A stretch of 64,000 bases of DNA from Streptomyces sp. TRM68416 (lineage in GTDB: Bacteria > Actinomycetota > Actinomycetes > Streptomycetales > Streptomycetaceae): the NCBI RefSeq assembly GCF_014596915.1, contig NZ_JACVWU010000028.1, forward strand, positions 47,500 through 111,499. Direction: 5' to 3'. Positions 32,204-40,578 of the stretch are shown here, piece by piece; positions within the stretch are counted from its first letter, which is position 1; each line of letters starts with the position of its first letter. Position numbers and translations under genes: made by a program. Under the pieces are notes generated by a model that had not been told where the DNA came from, did no database searches, and worked only from the letters and a program-made list of their open reading frames with translations.

Positions 32204-32929
32204 TCAGGCGTCCCGGTGCCGTACGCTCCACGCGCCGGCGGCGAGGGCGGCCGCGGCCCACAGGGCCGTCACCGCGAGCCCGGTCCAGGGCCCGAGGGTG
32301 CCGTCGTAGGTTTCGTACAGGACGATCTGTCCGGCCTTGTCGGGCAGGAAGTCGGCGACGGTTCCGGCCGCGTCGCCGATCACGAACGACACCACGAGGA
32401 CGAGCGGGATCAGGACGGACAGGGCGCCGACGCCACTGCGCAGCAGGGCGGTCAGACCCGCCGCGAACAGGGCCATCAGCATGAGGTAGACCCCGCTGCC
32501 CAGGACACCGCGCGTCTGCTCGCCCGCGCTGAGCCCGCTCGCCGCGTCGCCGAGCCCCGCGCGCGCCGCGGCCAGGGCGGCGAGGCCGGTCGCCAGTCCC
32601 ACGACGAGGGCCGGTACGGCAATCGCGGTCGCCTTGGCCGCGAACCACGGTCCGCGTCTCGGGACCGCGGCGAGCGACAGCCGCAGCGCACCCCCGTGGT
32701 ACTCCGCCGACATGGCCATGGCTCCGAAGGTGATGGCCGCGATCTGGCCCGGCAGGACCCCGGACAGGGCGGTGAACAGGGCGTCGAAATCCGGGTCGGA
32801 GGTGTCGGAGACGCCGGCCACCGCGGAGAACAGGGTGGAGGCGGCGAGCAGCGCGAGCAGGGCGCCCGGGAGCGAACGGAGGGTGCGGATCTTGAGCCAC
32901 TCCGCGTGGAGCGCGGGTACGAACGTCAT
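32204..32929 (-). CDS. ABC-2 type permease
   Basis: A 241-residue membrane subunit of about six helices. It starts HAEWLKIRTLRSLPGALLALL, the typical cytoplasmic start of ABC-2 permeases, and carries an extracytoplasmic loop with DPDFDAL. It follows its ATPase by 2 bp. Together they resemble bacteriocin or drug exporters controlled by the adjacent kinase-regulator pair. ATG 32929 is used. Confidence 0.9.
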   Translation of the reverse strand: MTFVPALHAEWLKIRTLRSLPGALLALLAASTLFSAVAGVSDTSDPDFDALFTALSGVLPGQIAAITFGAMAMSAEYHGGALRLSLAAVPRRGPWFAAKATAIAVPALVVGLATGLAALAAARAGLGDAASGLSAGEQTRGVLGSGVYLMLMALFAAGLTALLRSGVGALSVLIPLVLVVSFVIGDAAGTVADFLPDKAGQIVLYETYDGTLGPWTGLAVTALWAAAALAAGAWSVRHRDA

Positions 32930-32931
32930 GG

Positions 32932-33852
32932 TCAGGCCTCCTGGGGCTGTGCGGCGAACTCTGTCTCGGCGGCCGTCAGATCGAGGTAGGCCTGTTCCAA
33001 AGTGGCCTCCTCGGCGGCGAGTTCGAGGAGGGGCACTCCCGCTTCCGCGGCGAGGCGGCCGATGTCGTGCACGTGCGCGTGGCACACGGTCCAGTGCCCG
33101 TCCTCGTGCGGGACGGCGTCGTGGCCGTGCCGCGCGAGGGCCGCGACGAGGGCGGAGTCGTCCGTCGTACGGATCCGGACGCGCGGCTGTACGCGCGCGT
33201 GGATGAACTCCCGCATCGGGGTGTCGGCCAGCAGGCGTCCCCGGCCGAGGACCACCAGGTGGTCGGCGAAGGAGGCGGTCTCGTTCATCAGGTGGCTGGA
33301 GACGAGGACCGTGCGCCCCTCCCCCGCGAGCCGGCGCAGCAACTGGCGGATCCAGATGATGCCTTCGGGGTCGAGGCCGTTGGACGGCTCGTCGAGGATG
33401 ACCACCTCGGGGTCGCCGAGGAGCGCGGCGGCGATGCCCAGGCGCTGGCGCATGCCCAGGGAGTACGTCTTCACCCGGCGGCGCCCCACGGACGCCAGTC
33501 CCGTCTCCTCCAGCACCGTCTCGACGCGGTGGGCCGGGATGCGGTTGCTCGCGGCCAGGACGCGCAGATGGTCGCGTCCGGTGCGGGAGCCGTGGGCGGC
33601 CTGGGGGTCGAGCAACGCGCCGACCCGGCGCAGGGGTTCGGGGAGCGTCGCGTAGGCGTGGCCGCCGATCGTGGCGGTTCCGGAGGTGGGCCGGTCGAGG
33701 CCGAGCACGAGCCGCATGGTGGTCGACTTCCCGGCGCCGTTGGGGCCGAGGAAGCCCGTGACGCGGCCGGGCTCGACCTGGAAGGTGAGGTGGTCCACGG
33801 CCCGGCGGGTGCCGTACTCCTTGGTGAGGTCCTGGACGTTGATGCTGGTCAT
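32932..33852 (-). CDS. ABC transporter ATP-binding protein (exporter type)
   Basis: A 306-residue ATPase with Walker A GPNGAGKS, signature YSLGMRQRLGIAAALLG, Walker B VVILDEPSNGLDP and the SSH H-loop. The RVTGFLGPNGAGKSTTMRLV opening and the C-terminal DUF4162-like domain (VRIRTTDDSALVAAL...) identify the DrrA/CcmA-type drug or bacteriocin exporter class. It is divergent from the histidine kinase, with twin CTCCCCCG sites in the gap. Confidence 0.95.
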   Translation of the reverse strand: MTSINVQDLTKEYGTRRAVDHLTFQVEPGRVTGFLGPNGAGKSTTMRLVLGLDRPTSGTATIGGHAYATLPEPLRRVGALLDPQAAHGSRTGRDHLRVLAASNRIPAHRVETVLEETGLASVGRRRVKTYSLGMRQRLGIAAALLGDPEVVILDEPSNGLDPEGIIWIRQLLRRLAGEGRTVLVSSHLMNETASFADHLVVLGRGRLLADTPMREFIHARVQPRVRIRTTDDSALVAALARHGHDAVPHEDGHWTVCHAHVHDIGRLAAEAGVPLLELAAEEATLEQAYLDLTAAETEFAAQPQEA

Positions 33853-33886
33853 GACAGTAGCGTGGCGCCCGGCCGCGGGGCGGGGC

Positions 33887-33926
33887 CTCCCCCGCCGGTG
33901 GAGATCGTCTCCCCCGCGCGGGGGAG
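33887..33926. promoter_or_regulatory. Candidate response-regulator binding region
   Basis: CTCCCCCG occurs at 33887-33894 and again at 33909-33916, 22 bp (two helical turns) apart. The second is half of a perfect 18-bp palindrome, CTCCCCCGCGCGGGGGAG (33909-33926). It lies in the gap between the ABC exporter and the kinase-regulator operon, the natural target of the LuxR-type regulator. Confidence 0.5.
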
Positions 33927-33960
33927 GTCCGCTGTCAGTGGCGGCTGCCAGGATGGCGGA

Positions 33961-35127
33961 ATGGTCCGCTTGCTGCGCCCGTTCGGCCGGGCGGTGACGT
34001 ACACACGACTGCTGCATCTGTTCATCGCCGTCGTGTGGCCGTCCATGTGGCTGTTCATCGAGGAGGCGTGGTGGACCTGGGCGGTGGCGGCCGCGGTGCT
34101 CGCTCCCGTCGGCCTCGTGCCCGCGATGCGCACCGTGGAGGGACTGCAGGCCAGGCTGCTGCTGACCGGGCACCGGCACGACAGCGAGAGCGCCGGTGTC
34201 GTCGTCGCGCCGTCCGCGTCCTGGGGCGACCGGGGGCGGGTCGTGGTGTGGCTGGAGGCGCGGCTGCTGCTCGGCTGTGCGGCCTCGGTGCTCACTGTCC
34301 AACTGCTGCTCGCCACGGTGGATCTGGCGTCGGCGGCGTTCGGGCGCGAGGCCGGGGCGGGTCTGGTTCCCCTCGACGGCCGCCAGTGGTGGCACGCTCT
34401 GTTCGCTCCCCTTACGCTGGCCGCCGCGGCGGTGACCGTGGTGGCCGCGGGCCGTCTTGTCACCGCCCTCGCGCTGCGGCTGCTCGGCCCCTCCCCCGCC
34501 GAGCGCCTCGCCGCTCTGGAGGAGCGCACCGAGCAGTTGCTGGAGCGCACCCGCATCGCCCGCGAGCTGCACGACTCGATCGGCCATGCGCTGACCGTCG
34601 CCGTGGTGCAGGCGGGCGCCGCGCGGGCGGCGGGCGATCCGGCGTTCACGGACCGGGCCCTGGCCGCCATCGAGGACACCGGCCGGGCGGCGCTGGAGGA
34701 CCTGGAGCGGGTACTCGGCATCCTGCGGGAGTCCGACCGGCCGGTGAGCAGCAGACCGACGCTCGTCGACGCCGACCGGCTGCTGGACTCCGCCCGTGCT
34801 TCCGGGGCGAAGCTCGACTCGGAGGTGTCGGGCCCGCTGGAGACCGTGCCGGGGGCCGTCTCCCGCGAGGGCTACCGCATCCTCCAGGAGTCGCTGACGA
34901 ACGTGCTGCGGCATGCCGGGGCCATGCCCGTCCGGGTGCGCATCGACGTCACGGAGGGCGCCTTGGCGCTGGAGGTCCGCAACGCCATGACGGGGGCGAT
35001 ACCCGGGCCCGGCTCGGGCAGCGGCCTGCGCGGCATACGTGAGCGCGCGGCACTGCTGGGCGGGCGGGCGCGGACCGGCCCCGACGAGGGCGACTGGCAG
35101 GTGCATGTGGAGCTGCCGCTGAGTTGA
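33961..35127 (+). CDS. Sensor histidine kinase (NarL-type, HisKA_3)
   Basis: 388 residues: four membrane helices in the first 170 residues without a large extracellular domain, then HisKA_3 with the phospho-acceptor His204 in RIARELHDSIGHALT, and an HATPase domain with NVLRHAG and GSGLRGIRERAALLGG. Kinases with almost no external sensor often detect membrane stress or the ABC transporter itself. The response regulator follows 14 bp later. Confidence 0.95.
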   Translation: MVRLLRPFGRAVTYTRLLHLFIAVVWPSMWLFIEEAWWTWAVAAAVLAPVGLVPAMRTVEGLQARLLLTGHRHDSESAGVVVAPSASWGDRGRVVVWLEARLLLGCAASVLTVQLLLATVDLASAAFGREAGAGLVPLDGRQWWHALFAPLTLAAAAVTVVAAGRLVTALALRLLGPSPAERLAALEERTEQLLERTRIARELHDSIGHALTVAVVQAGAARAAGDPAFTDRALAAIEDTGRAALEDLERVLGILRESDRPVSSRPTLVDADRLLDSARASGAKLDSEVSGPLETVPGAVSREGYRILQESLTNVLRHAGAMPVRVRIDVTEGALALEVRNAMTGAIPGPGSGSGLRGIRERAALLGGRARTGPDEGDWQVHVELPLS

Positions 35128-35141
35128 TCTACGCTGGTCGG

Positions 35142-35804
35142 ATGCCGGTCACCGTCCTCCTCGTCGACGACGAGCCCCTCGTACGCGCGGGGCTGCGGGC
35201 CGTACTGGAGGCCCAGCCCGACATCGAGGTCGTCGGAGAGGCCGCCGACGGGGCCGCGGTGATCCCGCTGGTGCGGCAACTGCGGCCGGACGTGGTCGCC
35301 ATGGACGTCCGCATGCCGCTGCTGGACGGGATCGAGGCCACGCGCGCGGTGCTGCGGACGGTGACCGAGCCGCCGAAGATCCTCGTGGTGACGACGTTCG
35401 AGAACGACGAGTACGTGTACGAGGCGCTGCGCGCCGGTGCGGACGGGTTTCTGCTCAAGCGGGCCCGGCCCGCCGAGATCGTGCACGCGGTCCGGCTGGT
35501 CGCCGAGGGCGAGTCACTGCTGTTTCCGACCTCGGTGCGGCAGCTCGCCGACCGGTACGGCGACGGCGGCGGGAACCGTGCGGCCCGTGCCGCGATGGAG
35601 CGGGCCCAGTTGACCGAACGGGAGGGCGAGGTGCTGCGCCTGATGGCGCGCGGGCTGTCCAACGCGGAGATCGCGGCGCGGCTGGTCGTCGGGACGGAGA
35701 CGGTGAAGTCGCATGTCAGCGCCGTGCTGGCGAAGCTGGGGGCGCGGGACCGGACGCAGGCGGTGATCGCGGCGTACGAGTCGGGGTTCGTGGCGCCGGG
35801 CTGA
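35142..35804 (+). CDS. LuxR/NarL-type response regulator
   Basis: 220 residues: a receiver domain with Asp55 (VAMDVRMP) as the phosphorylation site and Lys at FLLKRA, then a LuxR HTH (LTEREGEVLRLMARGLSNAE, then IAARLVVGTETVKSHVS). ATG 35142 is preferred to 35124 because the receiver strand begins there. The cognate kinase is upstream and the divergent ABC exporter is the likely target. Confidence 0.95.
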   Translation: MPVTVLLVDDEPLVRAGLRAVLEAQPDIEVVGEAADGAAVIPLVRQLRPDVVAMDVRMPLLDGIEATRAVLRTVTEPPKILVVTTFENDEYVYEALRAGADGFLLKRARPAEIVHAVRLVAEGESLLFPTSVRQLADRYGDGGGNRAARAAMERAQLTEREGEVLRLMARGLSNAEIAARLVVGTETVKSHVSAVLAKLGARDRTQAVIAAYESGFVAPG

Positions 35805-35924
35805 GCGGCGGCGGGAACGGCTCGTCCGAACCGGGCGGTGGCTCCGGGACGGCCCGGCGCTCGCAGGGGTCCGCCGGGGCGAGTACGATCCGGCCAACAC
35901 GCGCACGAGCTGGGAGGACGGACG

Positions 35925-37082
35925 GTGGGTCGGCTGACCGGCGGGGATCCCTCGCTGCTGCGAAGGATCAACTCCGCTGTGGTGCTGCACGCGCTGCGAG
36001 CCACGGACTGCGCGACGCTCACCGAGATCACCCGGGTGACCGGACTGTCACGGCCGACCGTCGAGGGCGTCGTCGAGGGGCTCATCGAGGCGGGGTACGT
36101 CGTCGAGCAGGCCGCCGACGAGGGCGGTGTGCGGCGCCAGGGGCGGCCCGCGCGGCGGTTCCGGTTCCGGGCCGAGGCCGGGCATCTGCTGGGCCTGGAG
36201 ATCGGGCCGCACCGCGTCGCCGCGCTGCTGTCCGACCTGGACGGGCGGGTGCTCGGCTCGATCGCCAAGGACGTCGAGGAGACGGCCACGGCCGACGAGC
36301 GCCTGGAGCGGCTGCGCACCGCGGTCGCCGAGCTGCTGCGCCGGGCCGGCGTCTCGCGCGGCTCGCTGCGGGCCGTGGGCGCCGCCACGCCCGGGATCGT
36401 GGAGGCGGACGGAACCGTGCGGCTGGGCACGGCGCTGCCGGAGTGGACGGGGCTCAGGCTGGGCGAGCGGCTGAGCCGTTCCTTCAAGTGCCCGGTGCTG
36501 GTCGAGAACGACGCCAACGCCGCCGCGGTCGCCGAGCACTGGAAGGGCGCCGCCACCGAGTCCGACGACATGGTGTTCGTCCTGGCCGGGCTGAGCCCGG
36601 GCGCCGGTTCGCTGATCGGCGGGCGGCTGCACCGGGGGTACGGCGGGGCGGCCGGGGAGATCGGCGCGCTGCATCTGCTGGGCCGCGAGGTCACCCCGGA
36701 GACCTTGCTGTCCACCACCGACGAGCCGCTGCACCCGCTCGACGAGCAGGCGGTCGCCAAGGTGTTCGCCAAGGCCCGCGAGGGCGACCGGCAGTCCCTC
36801 GCGGCCGTCGACCGGTTCATCCAGCGGCTCGTGCACGACGTGGCGGCGCTGGTCCTCGCCCTCGACCCCGAACTCGTCGTCATCGGCGGCTGGGCGGCGG
36901 GCCTGGACGGTGTACTGGAGCCGCTGCGGCTCGAGTTGGCGCGCTACTGCCTGCGGCCGCCCCGGGTCACGCTGTCGCTGCTCGGCGAGGCGGCCGTGGC
37001 CACGGGGGCGCTGCGGCTGGCGCTGGACCATGTGGAGGAGCAGTTGTTCGCGGTGGAGGGCACGGTGACAGCGCGCCGCTGA
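35925..37082 (+). CDS. ROK family transcriptional regulator without the zinc motif
   Basis: 385 residues: an N-terminal winged HTH (LTEITRVTGLSRPTVEGVVE) and a sugar-kinase-like ROK domain with AAATPGIVEADG and VENDANAAAVAEHW. The usual zinc motif CxCGxxGC is missing: where it should be, GAAGEIGALHLLGREVTPETLL has no cysteine. It may therefore bind sugar or DNA by another conformational mechanism, or be a pure repressor. GTG 35925 has GGGAGG upstream. It is convergent with a GntR gene across a 98-bp repeat array. Confidence 0.9.
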   Translation: MGRLTGGDPSLLRRINSAVVLHALRATDCATLTEITRVTGLSRPTVEGVVEGLIEAGYVVEQAADEGGVRRQGRPARRFRFRAEAGHLLGLEIGPHRVAALLSDLDGRVLGSIAKDVEETATADERLERLRTAVAELLRRAGVSRGSLRAVGAATPGIVEADGTVRLGTALPEWTGLRLGERLSRSFKCPVLVENDANAAAVAEHWKGAATESDDMVFVLAGLSPGAGSLIGGRLHRGYGGAAGEIGALHLLGREVTPETLLSTTDEPLHPLDEQAVAKVFAKAREGDRQSLAAVDRFIQRLVHDVAALVLALDPELVVIGGWAAGLDGVLEPLRLELARYCLRPPRVTLSLLGEAAVATGALRLALDHVEEQLFAVEGTVTARR

Positions 37083-37189
37083 ACCGGATGGGCCCTGGCG
37101 GGGCCGTGCGGGCGACGGCGGGTGCGGGACACCTCGCACCACTCGCGCCCCCGGCCGGGCCCCGGGACGCGCGGCAGGCGCGCAGGCAC

Positions 37190-37560
37190 GGGACGCCCGG
37201 TACGCACGCGTCGCCGCAGGAACGGGACGGGCGCAGGCACCCCCGCGGGACGCAGTTGCGGATGCGCGTGCAGGACAGCAGCCACGGGACGCGCCGCCGC
37301 AGGAGCCCGGGACACCCGCCAACAGGACGGACACGGGCACCCCGCGGAACGCAGTTGCGATGCGCATGCAGGACACCCGCCCCGGGACGCGCCGCCGCAG
37401 GAGCCCGGGACACCCGCCAACAGGACGGACACGGGCACCCCGCGGAACGCAGTTGCGATGCGCATGCAGGACAGCCGCCCCGGGACGCGCCGCGCCGCCA
37501 TAGGAACCCGGGACACGCGCAGGTACGCGGGACACCCGCCACCGCGCGCTCCGGCAGGCC
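37190..37560. repeat. 98-bp tandem repeat array
   Basis: GGGACGCGCCGCCGCAGG begins at 37286 and 37384, with GGGACGCGCC again at 37482, an exact 98-bp period. Copies 37286-37383 and 37384-37481 are nearly identical; the flanking ones (from about 37190, and after 37482) are degenerate. Units contain GGAACGCAGTTGCGATGCGC and ATGCAGGACA. The period is not a multiple of three. It fills the 655-bp gap between the convergent ROK and GntR genes; no gene is seen there. Confidence 0.9.
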
Positions 37561-37620
37561 CCGGCCGCAGTGCGCGTGCACGCGCGGGACGACCGGGACG
37601 GGTTGCGGCGGCGGGTCCCG

Positions 37621-37663
37621 GGGACCGTACGGGTGCGGTCCCGGGGGGACCGTACGGGTGCGG
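37621..37663. terminator. Hairpin and direct repeat before the GntR gene end
   Basis: GGGACCG (37621-37627) pairs with CGGTCCC (37636-37642). The sequence GGGACCGTACGGGTGCGG is then repeated at 37646-37663. It is about 75 bp beyond the GntR stop, so it probably terminates that transcript. Confidence 0.5.
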
Positions 37664-37737
37664 GGCGTCTGGCACGGCGGCGGGTGCGGGAAGTGGCCGT
37701 AGCGCGCCCCGGCGGAGTTCCGGGGCGCGGGTGGGGG

Positions 37738-38499
37738 TCAGGAGGCCTGGCGGGCGGGGTTCTCGTGGATTTCCACGCCGCCGGAGTCGCCGAAGGTGAG
37801 TCGGCAGGTGTCGGCGCGGTAGGTGGCGACGGAGAGGGCCGCGGTGCGCCCCTCGGCGAAGAAGCGTGTGGTGACGACGAGGACCGGGGCGCCCGGAAGG
37901 CGGTCCAGTTGCTTGGCGTCGTCCGCGCGCGCCGAGCCGAGTTCGACGGCGCTCTCCTGGCTCTCCAGCCGGAGCCGGTGCAGCTCGCGCAGCACCGCAC
38001 GCGCGCGTGCCGTGCCGGACGGCGCGTCGATGGCGGAGAGGTCGGGCACCGAGGAGGACGGGACGTAGAGCAGTTCGGCGGCGACGGGCTGACCGTGTGT
38101 CGTGCGGGAGCGGCGGACCAGGTGCACCGGCTCGTCGGCCGCCGTCTCCAGGGCGGCGGCGACGGACGCGGGCGGGACCTCCAGCGTGCTGTCGGCGGGC
38201 TGCCAGGTGTCCCCGGCCGCACCCGGCCACACGTGCTGCTCGGCGCCGACCGCGACCCCCACGCGCGGCGGCGCCACCGTCGTACCGACGCCCCGGCGGC
38301 GCTGGAGACGGCCTTCCAGTTCGAGCTGTTCCAGGGCCTGGCGGAGCGTGGCGCGGGCCACCCCGAAGCGGGCGGCCAGGTCTCGTTCGTTGGGCAGGAT
38401 CTCGCCCACCGAGAACTCGGAGTCCAGCGCCTCGCTGAGCACGGTCTTGAGGTGCCAGTACTTCGGTTCCGGCACCGATTCCAGTTGCGTGGTCCCCAC
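37738..38499 (-). CDS. GntR/HutC family regulator (UTRA domain)
   Basis: 253 residues: a GntR winged HTH (ILPNERDLAARFGVARATLR, then QALEQLELEGRLQRRRGVGT) and a UTRA ligand domain like DasR and HutC. GTG 38499 follows GGAGG by seven bases. Its promoter carries a dre-like palindrome (TTGGTCAAGACCAA at 38597-38610), so the gene is probably controlled by itself or by a DasR-like protein. The effector is likely a phosphorylated sugar or amino sugar, consistent with the ROK neighbour, but is unproven. Confidence 0.93.
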   Translation of the reverse strand: MGTTQLESVPEPKYWHLKTVLSEALDSEFSVGEILPNERDLAARFGVARATLRQALEQLELEGRLQRRRGVGTTVAPPRVGVAVGAEQHVWPGAAGDTWQPADSTLEVPPASVAAALETAADEPVHLVRRSRTTHGQPVAAELLYVPSSSVPDLSAIDAPSGTARARAVLRELHRLRLESQESAVELGSARADDAKQLDRLPGAPVLVVTTRFFAEGRTAALSVATYRADTCRLTFGDSGGVEIHENPARQAS

Positions 38500-38575
38500 C
38501 CTGTCCTCCGCAATCGCCGTGTTCCGGCGGCGTTTTAGCGCCCTTGTTTATTAAAGGTTGTTGCACTTCTCTGCG

Positions 38576-38610
38576 ACCATAGGACGGCCCCCACCCTTGG
38601 TCAAGACCAA
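38576..38610 (-). promoter_or_regulatory. GntR gene promoter with dre-like operator
   Basis: Reading the minus strand: -35 TTGACC (38604-38599), 17 bp, -10 TATGGT (38581-38576). The perfect palindrome TTGGTC-AA-GACCAA (38597-38610) covers the -35. It matches the DasR dre core TGGTCTAGACCA except for the central pair. Binding would block RNA polymerase. Confidence 0.75.
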
Positions 38611-38698
38611 TCCTCGAAGCCCGGCGCGCCCCGTGCGGGCTGTGCCGCGAAGCGTTCATGGGGCGTTCGTACAGGGGGACCTTCGTGACATCACGGCA

Positions 38699-38731
38699 AA
38701 GCCCCCGTCGCGATTTCCGGAACGGGGGCTT
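38699..38731 (-). terminator. Terminator of the ECF41 sigma gene
   Basis: AAGCCCCCGT (38699-38708) and ACGGGGGCTT (38722-38731) form a perfect 10-bp stem with a 13-base loop, 16 bp beyond the sigJ stop. A T-rich edge follows on the minus strand. Confidence 0.85.
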
Positions 38732-38747
38732 GTCGGGGCAAGCGTCG

Positions 38748-39635
38748 CTAGGCGGCCAGGGAGCGCAGCTTGTCGGGGTTGCGGATGACGTAGACGGACT
38801 GGACGAGCCCGTCCAGGACTTCCAACTGGAAGACGCTGTCGGGCCGGTCGCCGGCCATGACCAGCAGCGCGGGTCCGCCGTTGAGCTCCAGGAAGCGGAA
38901 GGAGGCGTCCGGCACGTCGCCCTTGGCCGCGACTCCGACGAGGAAGCGGCCCACCTTGTCGGCGGTCTCCACGACCCGCAGGGGCGCCTTGGCCTTGCCG
39001 CCGCTGTCGCCGACGAGACGCACGTCCGGGGCGAGCATCGCCATCAGCCCTTCGAGGTCGCCCCCCGCGGCGGCGGCGAGGAACCGCTCGGTCAGATCAC
39101 GGCGCTCGACGGGGTCGACGTCGTAGCGGGGCCGCCGTTCGTCGACGTGGCGGCGGGCACGTCCGGCCAGTTGGCGGACCGCCGCCTCACCGCGGTCGAG
39201 CATGGCGGCGATGTCGGCGTAGGGGTAGCCGAAGGCCTCCCTGAGCACGAACACCGCGCGCTCCAGCGGCGACAGCGATTCGAGTACGACGAGGACGGCG
39301 AGGGAGACGGAGTCGGCGAGCACCGCCTGTTCGGCGGTGTCCGGGACGGTGTCGCCGAAGTCGGTGGCGTACGGCTCGGGCAGCCAGGGGCCGACGTACG
39401 CCTCGTTGCGCGCCTTGACCTGGCGCAGCCGGTCGATGGCCAGCCGGGTGGTGATGCGCACCAGATAGGCGCGCGGCTCCCGGACCTCGCTGCGGTCGGC
39501 GCCGGTCCAGCGCAGCCAGGCATCCTGGACCACGTCCTCCGCGTCGGCCACCCGCCCCAGCATGCGGTAGGCGACGCCCAGGAGGACGGGCCGGTGCTCT
39601 TCGAAGACATCGGTCACGGTGTGGGTGGTCACCAC
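38748..39635 (-). CDS. sigJ: ECF41-type sigma factor SigJ
   Basis: 295 residues: sigma2 (GVAYRMLGRVADAEDVVQDA), the linker WLPEP motif (84-88) diagnostic of ECF41, sigma4 (LSPLERAVFVLREAFGYPYA) and a fused C-terminal SnoaL-like domain with a GDSGGK segment. In ECF41 factors the C-terminal domain controls activity in place of a separate anti-sigma. The divergent gene (39748) is an alpha/beta hydrolase, a plausible target. It ends at a strong terminator. Confidence 0.93.
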   Translation of the reverse strand: MVTTHTVTDVFEEHRPVLLGVAYRMLGRVADAEDVVQDAWLRWTGADRSEVREPRAYLVRITTRLAIDRLRQVKARNEAYVGPWLPEPYATDFGDTVPDTAEQAVLADSVSLAVLVVLESLSPLERAVFVLREAFGYPYADIAAMLDRGEAAVRQLAGRARRHVDERRPRYDVDPVERRDLTERFLAAAAGGDLEGLMAMLAPDVRLVGDSGGKAKAPLRVVETADKVGRFLVGVAAKGDVPDASFRFLELNGGPALLVMAGDRPDSVFQLEVLDGLVQSVYVIRNPDKLRSLAA

Positions 39636-39747
39636 CCCATCCCAGCCGAAGCCTCCAGGTGTGTCCAGGCCAAAGGTCTACCCGCCAGTAGCAATTGCTG
39701 ACAAGCTGTCTACGGCGTCCGCCGACGAGCCCAGACGAGGAGCACTC

Positions 39748-40578
39748 ATGTCCGACACCGTCTCCTTCAAGGTCCCTTCCGCCCAGGGCCCCCAGCCCGT
39801 GTCGCTCTCCTACGCGCGCGTGGGCGTCGGCGAGCCCCTGCTCCTGCTGCACGGCATAGGCCACCACCGGCAGGCCTGGGACCCGGTGGTGGACATCCTG
39901 GCCACCGAACGCGACGTGATCGCCGTGGACCTGCCCGGCTTCGGCGCCTCGCCCTCCCTGCCCGACGGACTCCCCCACGACCTGCCCACGATGACCACCG
40001 CGCTCGGTGCCCTGTGCGAGGCGCTGGGCCTGGACCGGCCGCACGTCGCCGGCAACTCGCTGGGCGGACTGCTCGCCCTGGAGCTGGCCCGCGAGAACCT
40101 GGTGCGCTCGGTGACGGCCCTGTCCCCCGCCGGATTCTGGAGCCAGGCCGAACGCCGTTACGCCTTCGGCGTCCTGCTCGCGATGCGGCGGATCGCGCAG
40201 GGCATGCCGGTGCCGCTGGTCGAGCGGCTGTCCCGCTCGGCGGCCGGGCGCACGGCCCTGACCAGCACCATCTACGCCCGGCCGGGTCGGCGTTCACCCG
40301 AGGCCGTGGTCGCCGAGACGCTCGCCCTGGCGAACGCGACCGGCTTCACCGAGACCCTCCGGGCCGGCACCACCGTCCGCTTCGCCGACGACATCTCCGG
40401 GATTCCGGTGACCGTCGCCTGGGGCAGCAAGGACCGGCTGCTGGTACGCCGCCAAGGCGTCCGCGCCAAGCAGATCATCCCCCGCGCGCGGCTGGTGCGG
40501 CTGCCCGGCTGCGGTCACGTCCCGATGAACGACGACCCCGCGCTGGTCGCGCGCGTTCTCCTCGACGGCAGCCGCTGA
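39748..40578 (+). CDS. Alpha/beta hydrolase
   Basis: 276 residues with the oxyanion-hole HGIGHHRQAW, the nucleophile elbow GNSLGG (Ser104), an Asp in WGSKDRLL and His in CGHVPMNDDP. It is a classic alpha/beta hydrolase, probably an esterase or C-C hydrolase. ATG 39748 has GAGGAG upstream. It is divergent from the ECF41 sigma gene and may be under its control. Its last 285 bp are antisense to the extended tail of the EamA gene. Confidence 0.93.
   Translation: MSDTVSFKVPSAQGPQPVSLSYARVGVGEPLLLLHGIGHHRQAWDPVVDILATERDVIAVDLPGFGASPSLPDGLPHDLPTMTTALGALCEALGLDRPHVAGNSLGGLLALELARENLVRSVTALSPAGFWSQAERRYAFGVLLAMRRIAQGMPVPLVERLSRSAAGRTALTSTIYARPGRRSPEAVVAETLALANATGFTETLRAGTTVRFADDISGIPVTVAWGSKDRLLVRRQGVRAKQIIPRARLVRLPGCGHVPMNDDPALVARVLLDGSR

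Noticed and set aside
39661..39747. ECF41-type promoter (TGACA...CGTC) ahead of the alpha/beta hydrolase
   Set aside because: TGACA (39699) and CGTC (39716) are only 12 bp apart, too close for a -35/-10 pair.
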